A stretch of 64,000 nucleotides of DNA from Austwickia chelonae NBRC 105200 (GTDB taxonomy: Bacteria > Actinomycetota > Actinomycetes > Actinomycetales > Dermatophilaceae). Under the pieces are notes generated by a model. It ran no database searches. It saw nothing but the letters and a program-made list of their open reading frames with translations, and was not told the DNA's origin. The stretch spans positions 124,001 to 188,000 of the forward strand of contig NZ_BAGZ01000009.1 of assembly GCF_000298175.1 (NCBI RefSeq), written 5' to 3'. Shown here in pieces: positions 35,033 to 43,836 of the stretch (position 1 is the first letter of the stretch; each line of letters begins with the position of its first letter). The translations under genes were made by a program, and so were the position numbers.

Positions 35033-35557
35033 TCAGGACTGGCCGGGTACTCCGGCGCCGGGCGGCGGGAGGTTGGGGTTCTCGCCGGGGGGATTGGCGG
35101 TTTCCTCGGTGCTTTTCTCCCGGGCGATCTCTTCGGCGCGGGCGGCGTCGCGGCGGGCGCGTTCTGCGGGGTTGAGGATTTCGCGGGGGCTGAGCAGCTG
35201 GTAGAAGCCGAGGGCGTTGCCCCAGTTGTCGGAGAAGTTCGCGAAGCCGACGACGTCCTGGATGATGACGGTTTCGCCGACGGGGACGTCGACGTCGGTG
35301 AGTCTTTTGACGGCGGTGTCGATGTCGGGCACTTCGAGGCGCACCCGGGCATTGTTGGCGCCGGGGCGGTCGTGCCCGGTGGAGATCTGCAGCCAGGCTC
35401 CTGGTGAGATCTGCCATTCGAGGAAGTCGTCGAGCGGCGCCGTGTCGGGGCCGTGCCCGAAGACGTGGGTGTAGAAGTCGAGGACTTCGTTGAAGTCGCC
35501 CGCGTTGAGGGCGATTGTCAGGCCTCGGACGTCATCCATATGTCCAGAGTAGGTCAC
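35033..35557 (-). CDS. VOC (glyoxalase/dioxygenase-fold) family protein
   Basis: 174 residues. One VOC unit (about 10-130) with RGLTIALNAGDFNEVLDFYTHVFG and VRLEVPDIDTAVKRLTDVDV, ending at GNALGFYQL. The metal ligands of true glyoxalases are not obvious. A charged, alanine-rich tail (about 135-160) and a Pro-rich end follow. Substrate unknown. Confidence 0.75.
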   Translation of the reverse strand: MTYSGHMDDVRGLTIALNAGDFNEVLDFYTHVFGHGPDTAPLDDFLEWQISPGAWLQISTGHDRPGANNARVRLEVPDIDTAVKRLTDVDVPVGETVIIQDVVGFANFSDNWGNALGFYQLLSPREILNPAERARRDAARAEEIAREKSTEETANPPGENPNLPPPGAGVPGQS

Positions 35558-35698
35558 GGGGCGTCCACCGGCCGGGATCGTCGGCTATGCGATGGGCGCT
35601 GTGCCTCAAGTCGGTTCGCTGGGCACCGAATGGAGTGCCATGCACTGTGCCACCGCCGGGTGGCCGGGATGTCGTGGGTCCACCGATCGGGGAGCGAG

Positions 35699-36193
35699 AT
35701 GACTGTGTGGGGGCTGGCGTTGACGGTGGCTGTGGCGTTGTCGATGGTGGCGGGTGTGCTCGTCCTGGCGGTTTATATGGGGGCGGCGCGGCGCACGATG
35801 GCGGCGGCGACGGGTGTGCGGGTGGATCTGTCGATGCCTCCGGCGTGGGCGTTGGATGTGGCTGCGGCGCAGTTCTCGGTGTCGGACTGGGTTCCGGTGG
35901 AGGGTGACGGTGAGGTGAACCGTCAGCATGTGGGTGTGGATCATCCGGCGGTTTCGGTGGCTGCGGTGCCGGGGTTGCGGGGTGGCAGTGAGGTGCACAT
36001 CTGGTTGTCGGGGTGGTCTTTGCGGTGGGGTCTGGTGCGTCATGTGGCGGTGGCGCGTGGACAGATGGCTTTGTTGGCTGAGGTGTTGCGGGCGGCGGAT
36101 GGGGCTTTTGATGCGCCGGTGCCGAATGACGAGTCGGCGCAGGTGGTTCAGGTGTTGTCGCAGCGGGCGTCGGGGCGGGGTTCGGCGGCTTGA
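35699..36193 (+). CDS. Hypothetical single-pass membrane protein
   Basis: 164 residues with an N-terminal membrane helix (about 5-27, ALTVAVALSMVAGVLVLAVYM) and a soluble domain of about 130 residues rich in Val and Trp. No family recognised. ATG 35699 is chosen because the membrane helix starts immediately and GGGGAGCGAG lies upstream; the in-frame extension to 35453 is antisense to the VOC gene. Confidence 0.55.
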   Translation: MTVWGLALTVAVALSMVAGVLVLAVYMGAARRTMAAATGVRVDLSMPPAWALDVAAAQFSVSDWVPVEGDGEVNRQHVGVDHPAVSVAAVPGLRGGSEVHIWLSGWSLRWGLVRHVAVARGQMALLAEVLRAADGAFDAPVPNDESAQVVQVLSQRASGRGSAA

Positions 36194-36552
36194 GGGTGGT
36201 TGTCGGGGCGGGCGCGGTTTTCTTCCGTGTTGGACGCTCAGTTTGTTTGTGGCCGGAGTGGCTGACAGGTGGATGAAAAAAGCTGTTTTTGTTGGACGAA
36301 TGGCTCTCAAGTCAGCCCATTGGGCGCACATCTCGACCGCTCACCCCGCCCGCATCCCCGAAACGGACATATCGCACGCCTTGCGGCCAATGTGCTCCGG
36401 TAGCCTCCCGCGTCAACCGACCTGAACGACATCGTTGCCGCGCGACGCCATCGACGGGACGGAACGCGACATCTCCCGTCGCGGAACCATCCATGGCGAG
36501 CGCCCACCGGCGACCGTCATGTTTCATGTCCACCCAGCCAAGGAGTCCCGAC
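36194..36552. other. Intergenic region of about 360 bp upstream of APC permease
   Basis: No gene recognised. AAGGAGT at about 36540 serves the permease. CGGTAGCCT near 36399 resembles a -10 but has no matching -35. Confidence 0.4.
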
Positions 36553-38085
36553 ATGCGCGTCATGCGGACGAAGTCGATCGAGCAGTCGATCGCAGAGACG
36601 GATGAACCGGAGTTCCAGCTCAGGAAGCAGCTCACCGCGGTTGATCTCACCGTTTTCGGTATCGGCGTCATCATCGGCGCCGGTATTTTCACTCTTACCG
36701 GCCGGGCCGCTCATGTGTATGCGGGCCCGTCCATCGTCATCAGTTTCGCGGTGGCGGCTTTCGCGTGTGGGTTGGCCGCGCTCTGTTATGCCGAGTTCGC
36801 TTCGACGGTGCCGGTGTCGGGTTCTGCGTACACCTTTTCTTATGCGACTCTCGGCGAGTTGGTCGCGTGGATCATCGGCTGGGATCTCCTGTTGGAGATG
36901 ATGTTGGGCGCGAGTGTGGTGGCTCAGGGGTGGTCGCAGTACTTCGTGGTGTTGTTGTCGCGGCTGGGTGTCACGTGGCCGGCGTCCTTGGCGCCGGGGT
37001 CGTGGTTCGATCTGCCGGCTTTCCTGCTGGTGGCTGTGCTGACGGCGTTGATCGCTTATGGCATCAAGGAGTCGATGCGGGTCAATCTGGTGTTGGTGGC
37101 CTTGAAGTTGTTCATCGTGCTCTTCGTGATCGTGGCGGGGCTCTTCTATGTCAATGGGTCGAACTATTCGCCGTTCATCCCGGAGGCGAAGGCGTCGGCC
37201 GAGGTCGGCGGTTCGTGGTTGACGGCGCCTTTGGTGCAGACGCTCTTCGGTTTCACGCCGACGACTTTCGGGTGGGGCGGCATCTTCGCGGGTGCGTCGA
37301 TCGTCTTCTTCGCGTACATCGGTTTCGATGTGGTGGCGACGACGGCGGAGGAGGCGAAGAATCCGCAGCGTGATCTGCCGATCGGGATCATCGCTTCGTT
37401 GGTGATCTGCACGGTGTTGTACGTCGCGGTGTCCTTGGTGATCACCGGCATGGTGCCTTATGAGCAGATCAATCCGAAGGCGGCGTTGGCGACGGCTTTC
37501 GAGGCGGTGGGTCGGCCGGCGTATGCGACGTTGATCGCGGCGGGTGCGGTGGCCGGTCTGTGCACGGTGGTGATGACGTTGATGATCGGTGCGACGCGGG
37601 TGACGTTTGCGATGTGTCGTGACTGGTTGCTTCCGGCGTCGTGGGGGGTGACGAGCCGTCGGACGGGTACGCCGGTGCGGTTGACGGTGGCGATCGGTGT
37701 GTTCGTGGCTCTGGTGGCGGGTTTCACGCCGATCGGCACGTTGGAGGAGATGGTCAATATCGGGACGTTGACCGCTTTCATCCTGGTGTCTTTGGCGGTG
37801 CCGGCGTTGCGGCGGAAGCGTCCTGATCTGAAGCGTTCTTTCAAGGTTCCGGGGAGCCCGGTGTTGCCGGTGTTGTCGGCGATGGCGTGTTTCTGGTTGA
37901 CGTTGAATCTGTCGGTGGAGACGTGGATTCGTTTCGTGGTGTGGATGGCTTTGGGTCTGGCGGTCTATTTCGCTTACGGCTATTGGCATTCTCGGTTGGA
38001 GAAGAATGCGCCGTCGGCGGAGGAGCAGGATGCGGCCCGGCATGAGCATCATGGTGGGAACCCCGCGGTGGGTGGCGACTTCTGA
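36553..38085 (+). CDS. APC-family amino acid permease (cationic amino acid transporter-like)
   Basis: 510 residues with 12 or more membrane helices. Helix 1 carries the unwound substrate motif FGIGVIIGAGIFTLTGRAA and helix 6 FFAYIGFDVVATTAEEAKNP, both typical of the APC CAT/YfnA branch. The C-terminal 30 residues are charged (SAEEQDAARHEHHGG). The proton- or exchange-driven uptake of an amino acid is expected; the substrate is not readable. ATG 36553 follows AAGGAG 9 nt upstream. Confidence 0.92.
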   Translation: MRVMRTKSIEQSIAETDEPEFQLRKQLTAVDLTVFGIGVIIGAGIFTLTGRAAHVYAGPSIVISFAVAAFACGLAALCYAEFASTVPVSGSAYTFSYATLGELVAWIIGWDLLLEMMLGASVVAQGWSQYFVVLLSRLGVTWPASLAPGSWFDLPAFLLVAVLTALIAYGIKESMRVNLVLVALKLFIVLFVIVAGLFYVNGSNYSPFIPEAKASAEVGGSWLTAPLVQTLFGFTPTTFGWGGIFAGASIVFFAYIGFDVVATTAEEAKNPQRDLPIGIIASLVICTVLYVAVSLVITGMVPYEQINPKAALATAFEAVGRPAYATLIAAGAVAGLCTVVMTLMIGATRVTFAMCRDWLLPASWGVTSRRTGTPVRLTVAIGVFVALVAGFTPIGTLEEMVNIGTLTAFILVSLAVPALRRKRPDLKRSFKVPGSPVLPVLSAMACFWLTLNLSVETWIRFVVWMALGLAVYFAYGYWHSRLEKNAPSAEEQDAARHEHHGGNPAVGGDF

Positions 38086-38172
38086 TCCACCCCAACGATT
38101 CTCGCTATTCGGACATGCGGATGGGTTGACATCTTCTCTGTCATTTCTCACCCACATGGGTCGGACGTCCGC

Positions 38173-38233
38173 TAGCCTGGCAGTGTCGCCTTCGCCAGGG
38201 GCGACATCTTGGCGGTGACGCGCCAGGGATGAC
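38173..38233 (+). ncRNA. Candidate structured RNA ahead of a terminator
   Basis: Perfect 7-bp hairpin TGTCGCC/GGCGACA (38184-38206) nested in CCTGGC/GCCAGG (38176-38181 with 38222-38227), followed at once by a perfect terminator. It could be the 3' UTR of the permease mRNA or an independent small RNA. No convincing promoter was found. Confidence 0.3.
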
Positions 38234-38236
38234 CGT

Positions 38237-38270
38237 CGGAGCCTCCACCTCTTCTGAGGTGGAGGCTCCG
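38237..38270 (+). terminator. Perfect hairpin terminator
   Basis: 15-bp perfect arms CGGAGCCTCCACCTC / GAGGTGGAGGCTCCG with a TTCT loop, about 150 bp beyond the permease stop. Confidence 0.85.
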
Positions 38271-38424
38271 ATGATGTTCGGGCGGGTTGTCTCTTCTCGG
38301 CGTAAATTCCTTGGCTTCTCTCCGCGCTCTCGTCGGTGAGGAATGGCAGAGTGTTATCCGTTCGTGTTTGTCGTATCTCACCATCGGTGGCACGACCCGG
38401 CGACCCACCTCGCTTGTCGTGTCC

Positions 38425-38495
38425 GAGGCTCCCTGGGACCTCCAGCCCCGGGCCGTCGGCTCCCGGCGTCGCGAGGATCGGCGGCACCGTCCTCG
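38425..38495. repeat. Direct repeat copy 1
   Basis: 71-bp copy beginning GAGGCTCCCTGGGACCTC and ending with a block of over 30 bp from CCCGGCGTCGCGAGGATCGG to GTCCTCG that is identical in copy 2 at 38689-38763. Confidence 0.85.
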
Positions 38496-38640
38496 ATCCG
38501 GTGGTTTTCCGGCAGGCATGACGGCGGCCCGCTGCGGGTCTTCACTCCCTGGCCCGCGGCGGGCCGTTTCCCTGCCCTGGAGCCCGTTGCCTCGGGACGT
38601 TCCTCGGTCTCTCCTTGCCCTGGGCGGGCTGTTCCGGGGC

Positions 38641-38684
38641 GCGGCAAATCCCCCACTCGAATGGACGAATGGGGGATCTGCCGC
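38641..38684. repeat. Inverted repeat next to direct repeat copy 2
   Basis: 15-nt arms GCGGCAAATCCCCCA / TGGGGGATCTGCCGC with a single mismatch, around a 14-nt centre. Possibly part of the repeated element or a terminator. Confidence 0.6.
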
Positions 38685-38688
38685 ACCT

Positions 38689-38763
38689 GAGGCTCCCTGG
38701 GACCTCTCAAGACCAGGCGGCCGCCGTCTCCCGGCGTCGCGAGGATCGGCGGCACCGTCCTCG
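38689..38763. repeat. Direct repeat copy 2
   Basis: 75-bp copy of 38425-38495; the ends are identical and the middle differs (AGACCAGGCGGCCGCCGT versus AGCCCCGGGCCGTCGG). Confidence 0.85.
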
Positions 38764-38878
38764 TCTTAGGTGCAGGTTCACACAGTGGCGACCCGCCTCA
38801 AGTCCGTTCCGTCAGACGAAAGTCTTGGGGCGGGCCGCCGCTGTCACATCCTGCGACCTTCCGTTCGGTCTAGGAGGG

Positions 38879-41800
38879 TCAGAGCTTCATCGCCTTGTAG
38901 GCGTCCAGGGCCAGGTATTGGCCGGTGCCATTGCGCGGCACGATGGAGATCGTGATGGGAGCTCCGGTGTCGGGCAGGGACAGGCGACGCAGCATCTGCT
39001 TGTACGGCTGGTCGAGCGTGCCATTGGTGGTGAAGTCGGCCCAGTTGGTTCCGTTGACCTTGAGGGTTCCGGCTCCGCCGTTGGCGAAGACGGTGCCGTA
39101 GAGCTCGAAGTACTTCGTGCCGGCGGGCAGCGTCAGGGTGGCGACTCCGTTGTAGCCGATCATGACGGAGTCGTTGTAGTAGGGCAGGTTGAGGTTGCGC
39201 ATGTCTTTCCACGTGCCGACGTAGGTGGCGGTGGAACTGTTCAGGTCGGTCCAGCCCTCGGTGATCGGACCGGTCGCGGCAGCGAAGGTGACATCGCTGG
39301 CGGCCCTGGTGGTGACGACGCCGTTGGTGTCCTTCGCGGTGACGTAGATCCGGTAGTGGTCGCCGGGCATGGCGATGAATGGCGACGAGGTCGCGGTGGT
39401 GTCCTTCAGCCAGGCGATCTCGGGGCCCATGGTGCCGTCGGCGTTGATCTTCTGGTAGCTGGTGGTGTAGCTGACGGCATTGGGTGCCGACCAGGTGAAC
39501 AGCGTGGTCGGGAACTGGGCGCCTTGCACGATCTGGTTGGTGACGGTGACCGTGCTGCCGGTGGGGTTCTTGAAGTCGAGGGTCCAGGTGGTCTGGGCGC
39601 CGTCGGCGAAGGTGAACCCGCTGGCGGGCATGGCCTTGATGACGATGCTGGTCTTGCCGCCGTTGGACTGCGGCTTGCCCAGGGTGGCCGGGTCGGCGGC
39701 TACGCCGTCGACGTACCAGACGACGCCTTCCTGCACGGGCAGGGTGTACGTCGTGGTGGTGTTGACCGGGGCCATCGGGGTGAGCGGGGTGCTCGTGGTC
39801 GGTTTGAAGGTCCACGGGGTCGGCGCGCTGCCATCCGGGTTGGGTGCGATGACGTAGACGCCGGGGGAGGCCGAGCGGGCCTTGACGGTGACGATGCCGG
39901 AGTAGGGCAGGGCCTTGCCGAGGTCGGTGGCGGCGATGTCCTTGGTGACGCCGTTGGCGTCGGTCACCGAGTAGATCACGGTGGGGTCGTTCGGGAAGGT
40001 CAGCGTGTAGCTGCTGCCCCCGGCGACCGGGGTCTGCACGGGTGCGACCGGGGTGACCACCATGGCATTGGTGAAGTTGTAGTCCCAGGCGCTGGTGACC
40101 GGGTTGCCCTTGGCGTCATTCGCCAGCACGGCGGTGGTGTCATTCGCGGCGGTCCGCACCCACACGTGGGTGAAGGTGGCCGGGTCGACATTGGCGCCGA
40201 TCGCCTTCTGCAGGTCGGTCAGGCTGACCGTCTTGCCGTACCAGGTGAAGTCGACGAAGCGCCAGTCAGCGGTCTGTGGTTGAGTCGTGCCGGAAGTGAT
40301 GGCGAATTCGTAGCCCTTGAGGCCTGACTGCATGGCTGGGAAGGTGACCGCGTCATTGACCAGCCCGGTGGCGTCGATCCACTTGGGGCCTTCGGGGGTG
40401 ACGGCGGCCCGGTTGTCGAAGACCTGGGTCCAGGTGGACTTGGTGACCTTTGTCGTGTCGATCTCGTAATTGTTGGCCGTGTCAGCCACCGCGGTGAAGG
40501 TGTAGGTCTCCGGAGGCATTGTGGTGAAGACCGGGACCTGGGTGCCCAACCTAGAATCCGTCGAAGAATAGGTTACTGAGGGGCCAGCGGTGCCGTCTTT
40601 GCGGGTGCTGGTCACAGTCCACCCGAGGCCGTCCACCTTGGGCAGGATGTAATAATCCGCATTCCCAGGCCCGTCAACCAAAGTCGGCGCTGGAATCGCG
40701 ACGATCTTTGTCGTATTAGTGAAAGTCTGATCAGCTACTTTTGCCGTATTAGGAGCAGTATCTGCCGCATCCCACTTATACTTCGCGAAGTCGGCAAGTT
40801 GCGCTCGCACTTTCACGGTAGTCGCATCCCCCGGCCGGGTGACAGTCGTTGAGTCCGCACCAGCTTGAGGAACAATTGCCTTCCAGCCTGCAGCAGTATT
40901 CGCCGTCATAGCTGTCGTCATCGCCTCAGCGGTAGCCGCCGCAGGATCAGTCCACACAGCAGCTGGATCCGCATTGTAATACCAGGTCACTCCTGGAATG
41001 TTCTTGACAGTAAAGGTGTCATTCGCTTTGCCGTCAACGTCGCTCTTAGTCGGCGCAACATAAGTTACCTGCTGCTTGGCATCAAGCTTGAAGTCGAAGT
41101 TCTTTGCAACTCCTGTATACCCCGGGGCGGGGGAAGCCGTCACAATAATCCTTGTACTGTCAGATACCTGCAACTTCACAGTCGCATCAGGACCTGCCCC
41201 AGCAGGGAACTTAATGGTCTTATTGTCTGACTCAAGGACATCTGCAGCATTGGTGATCTTTGCATTCACTGCCGCGCCGGTGCCATCTTGAACGCTCGTC
41301 CCATCGGTGACAGTCCAAACAAGGCCGGTCCCCTTAGTGACTGTGATCGTGCCGCCAGATGTTGCTGGCGAAGCTGCAAGAGTTGCGAATGGGGCTGGGA
41401 TTGACTGCACCGAGCAAGTTGCGTCCGTAATATTTGCTGCCGTCACGACACCTTCAGCAACCTTTGTGCTGGAGGAATCATAGATCGCGAAAGTAGGCAG
41501 CAGCGTCCTTGAGCCCACAGGACCGGTGGTGTCATATACCTGGTCAGGCAATGTTACCTTGATTTTCGTGCCAGATGCGTCTAGGGATGTCTGCGCATTT
41601 GTCGCCGTGGCGCCTGAAAGCCCAGTTGTCCCCGGTGTAGCGGTAATACCGGCGGCATCAGTGTCAACAACAATGTCGCCAGCAGGCAGCCCAGTTGTCT
41701 GGATAGTGTATTTTCCGGTGTTCTTGGGGAGCTGGATGTAGTCCTGTCCAGCCCCACCGCAGACGTTGGTGAGGGTGACGTCAGCTGCTGCCGCCTGCGC

Positions 41801-41887
41801 CGCGAAGGGCATGGCCGAGAAGCCTGCGAAGGCGAGGGCCATGGTTGCTGAAGCGGTGAGAAGGCGCTTGCCAGTCGTGTGAGACAA
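38879..41887 (-). CDS. Large secreted repeat-rich surface protein with jelly-roll-like C-terminus
   Basis: 1002 residues from a TTG at 41885-41887 (AAGAGAG upstream; no ATG/GTG sits before the signal peptide). Signal peptide about 1-33 (ALAFAGFSAMPFAAQA). The body is Thr/Ala/Val-rich and made of Ig-like or MBG-like beta modules of about 80-100 residues, with recurring WTVT/TWTLDF and PxxYTLTF-type strands. The last 125 residues (YVGTWKDMRNLNLPYY, LTLPAGTKYFELYGTV) look like a carbohydrate-binding jelly roll. No LPXTG or C-terminal anchor. The signal-proximal third (about 40600-41800) is clearly lower in GC than the rest, suggesting a mosaic origin. Adhesion or envelope role is inferred. Confidence 0.65.
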   Translation of the reverse strand: MSHTTGKRLLTASATMALAFAGFSAMPFAAQAAAADVTLTNVCGGAGQDYIQLPKNTGKYTIQTTGLPAGDIVVDTDAAGITATPGTTGLSGATATNAQTSLDASGTKIKVTLPDQVYDTTGPVGSRTLLPTFAIYDSSSTKVAEGVVTAANITDATCSVQSIPAPFATLAASPATSGGTITVTKGTGLVWTVTDGTSVQDGTGAAVNAKITNAADVLESDNKTIKFPAGAGPDATVKLQVSDSTRIIVTASPAPGYTGVAKNFDFKLDAKQQVTYVAPTKSDVDGKANDTFTVKNIPGVTWYYNADPAAVWTDPAAATAEAMTTAMTANTAAGWKAIVPQAGADSTTVTRPGDATTVKVRAQLADFAKYKWDAADTAPNTAKVADQTFTNTTKIVAIPAPTLVDGPGNADYYILPKVDGLGWTVTSTRKDGTAGPSVTYSSTDSRLGTQVPVFTTMPPETYTFTAVADTANNYEIDTTKVTKSTWTQVFDNRAAVTPEGPKWIDATGLVNDAVTFPAMQSGLKGYEFAITSGTTQPQTADWRFVDFTWYGKTVSLTDLQKAIGANVDPATFTHVWVRTAANDTTAVLANDAKGNPVTSAWDYNFTNAMVVTPVAPVQTPVAGGSSYTLTFPNDPTVIYSVTDANGVTKDIAATDLGKALPYSGIVTVKARSASPGVYVIAPNPDGSAPTPWTFKPTTSTPLTPMAPVNTTTTYTLPVQEGVVWYVDGVAADPATLGKPQSNGGKTSIVIKAMPASGFTFADGAQTTWTLDFKNPTGSTVTVTNQIVQGAQFPTTLFTWSAPNAVSYTTSYQKINADGTMGPEIAWLKDTTATSSPFIAMPGDHYRIYVTAKDTNGVVTTRAASDVTFAAATGPITEGWTDLNSSTATYVGTWKDMRNLNLPYYNDSVMIGYNGVATLTLPAGTKYFELYGTVFANGGAGTLKVNGTNWADFTTNGTLDQPYKQMLRRLSLPDTGAPITISIVPRNGTGQYLALDAYKAMKL

Positions 41888-42359
41888 GGTGCTCTCTTTT
41901 CTTACGTGCCCCGCGCAGGGTCGTGCGCAGGACGGCCAGGGATGACGGCAACAACTATTGCGACATTTGCCAAGATTTGGAAGTCGAGACCCAAGAAAAA
42001 TAAGTATTTCTCGCATAATGAAATGGGCATTCGTCCATGACGAACGTGTGAATCACTATTCATCATGGTCACAGGACCATCACGTGCAGGTGAACACACT
42101 TGCGGATGTCAAGCATCGACACCACAATTCATTTCCCGGCCCCTAGTCCCCCACCGGATGAGCTTTATTTCGGACGTCCGTCCTATCCACCACGCACGCC
42201 AGCGAAATCAGCCCAAAAACCCAGCTCAGCGGGCCCGGAGAACACGACAAAAGGCATATCGGAGAACTGAGCAAGAAGAGCAACGACTTTCGGCTACACC
42301 ACCCCGAAAAGCCGCCGATAAGCTCGGTGAACGCACTCACACCACCGGAAAGGACAGCC
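41888..42359. other. Intergenic region of about 470 bp
   Basis: Relatively AT-rich at 41950-42120, consistent with the promoter of the surface protein. No gene recognised. Confidence 0.4.
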
Positions 42360-42527
42360 ATGCGAGACAACCGCGAGAGCCGCATCACCGATGCCCTGGC
42401 CCGCGACGAACTCCACTACGCCCTCGCGCTGTCCGGCTCCCTCCAATGGGGCACCACGAGCACCCTGATCCTGCCGCCCCTCCCCGCAGGCACCACCCGG
42501 GAAGAAGAACCGCAGATCAACCGGTGA
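42360..42527 (+). CDS. Small hypothetical protein, 55 residues
   Basis: ATG with GGAAAGGA 6 nt upstream. Sequence MRDNRESRITDALARDELHY then ALALSGSLQWGTTSTLILPPLP. No family recognised. Its last 11 bp overlap the end of the convergent lipoprotein gene. Good ribosome site and normal codon use argue that it is real. Confidence 0.5.
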   Translation: MRDNRESRITDALARDELHYALALSGSLQWGTTSTLILPPLPAGTTREEEPQINR

Positions 42528-43611
42528 GCTTGTTCAACACCTCGTCCTTCGCGTAGATGTCCTTCGCCATCGCCCGAGTCACACTCGTCACCGGCATGAT
42601 CAGACGCGTCCCGACATCACGCTTCCCCGTCGACAAGCTCTGCTTGTCCAGACTCGGACGCTCCTTCTTCGTCAGATCCGACACGAAGGTCGACAACTCC
42701 TCACCGACCCGCTCCTGGTCCTCCCAGGTCGTCGCCGCCACACGGCCCGCCATCAACGCCTGCACGCCCTCCGCCGACGACCCGGCCCCCACCACCACCG
42801 GCACCGTCCGCTTCAGATCAGCAGCCGCCTTCACCGCCGCGAGCGCCGCCCGGTCGTGCTGAGCCACCAGGCCCTCCGGGGCGCCGTCGCCGTACTTGTC
42901 GCGGAGCACCTGCTCGACCGCCTTGCCGATCTCGCCGCCCTCGACCGAAGCCTGATCGAAGTCGGTGCGCCCCCCGGGGAACTCGATCAGTTTCTGTTCC
43001 TGTTTGGGTTTGAGCTCCGCCATCGTCGCGTCGAACTGCAGACGCGCCGTCACATCGTCCTTACGGCCCGCGAAGACCTCCACCCGGGAAGGCTCGCCAG
43101 GGCGACGCCCGGCCACCGCCGTCGCCACCGCCTCCCCCTGCGCCTTGCCCCGCGCCGACGGATTCGACCCCACGTAGTAGTCGACCGATTCGCTGTTGCG
43201 TGGCAGCGCGCCCGTCGCGATGACCACCACGCCGGCCTTCTTCGCCTGCTCCAGCTTTCCCGCGACCCGTCCGGCGTCCAAGGCGTCCACCACCAACACC
43301 TGAGGTTTCTCCTCCAGGAGGAGCCCCACGAAATGGTCCTGGTCCTCAGGTCGATCCGCCATCCGGGAGATGACCTTGAACCCGGCCTTCGTCAACGCGG
43401 CCTTGGCCGACGCCTCCACCCTGCTCCCCAGGGGGAGAGCCAAGGCCACCGACGAACCCTCCGCGATCGGGGCATACGGCTGCGGGGACGCCGACGTCGC
43501 CGACTCGTCGCCCTTGCCGCCACCGCTCGAACACGCTGCCGAGGTCGCGACCAGAGCCGCGGCCACAGCAACGGCGAAGAATCTCGAACCACCCGAATAC
43601 ACAGCACCCAC
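42517..43611 (-). CDS. Sugar-binding lipoprotein (periplasmic-binding fold, ChvE/LacI-like), orphan
   Basis: 364 residues from a GTG at 43609-43611 (GGGAG 8 nt upstream; a second GTG at 43602 is possible). Lipobox near residue 27 (VATSAAC-S). Two-lobed type I binding-protein fold: ALPLGSRVEASAKAALTKAGF, QVLVVDALDAGRVAG, GVVVIATGALP, YYVGSNPSARGKAQGEAVA and the hinge-side VVGAGSSAEGVQAL. It would bind a monosaccharide or similar ligand at the outer face of the membrane. No sugar ABC permease or ATPase is adjacent, so it may serve a distant transporter or act as a sensor. Divergent from a GT39 gene. Confidence 0.8.
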   Translation of the reverse strand: MGAVYSGGSRFFAVAVAAALVATSAACSSGGGKGDESATSASPQPYAPIAEGSSVALALPLGSRVEASAKAALTKAGFKVISRMADRPEDQDHFVGLLLEEKPQVLVVDALDAGRVAGKLEQAKKAGVVVIATGALPRNSESVDYYVGSNPSARGKAQGEAVATAVAGRRPGEPSRVEVFAGRKDDVTARLQFDATMAELKPKQEQKLIEFPGGRTDFDQASVEGGEIGKAVEQVLRDKYGDGAPEGLVAQHDRAALAAVKAAADLKRTVPVVVGAGSSAEGVQALMAGRVAATTWEDQERVGEELSTFVSDLTKKERPSLDKQSLSTGKRDVGTRLIMPVTSVTRAMAKDIYAKDEVLNKLTG

Positions 43612-43836
43612 AGCTCGGCTCCCGCCACGATGGAATGAACACGGACACCAGGTGCGTGGCCGCTGCGGCTCCGACACCGCCCCCCGCAACGCGCCGCCCC
43701 TTGCACAGCACCCTAACCGGGCATACCGGGACGAAGTAGGACTGAAACGCCCGAATCGGCGGCCTTCACGCACCGGATCGCCCGCCAGACGGGGAAGAAC
43801 GAAAGGCGTCCGAGACGGCTCGCTAGGCTGACGGCC

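Larger units (their letters stand above)
38271..38878. other. Gene-free repeat-bearing region of about 600 bp
   Basis: Holds two direct repeats and an inverted repeat listed separately. ORFs on both strands are repeat- and antisense-driven and lack ribosome sites. Confidence 0.5.

Noticed and set aside
36517-38487. 656-codon minus-strand ORF
   Set aside because: Antisense to the APC permease, composition Arg/His/Gln-rich, and its start lies in a direct repeat.
38615-40327. 570-codon plus-strand ORF
   Set aside because: Antisense to the surface protein; Gly/Val/Asp-rich shadow without ribosome site.
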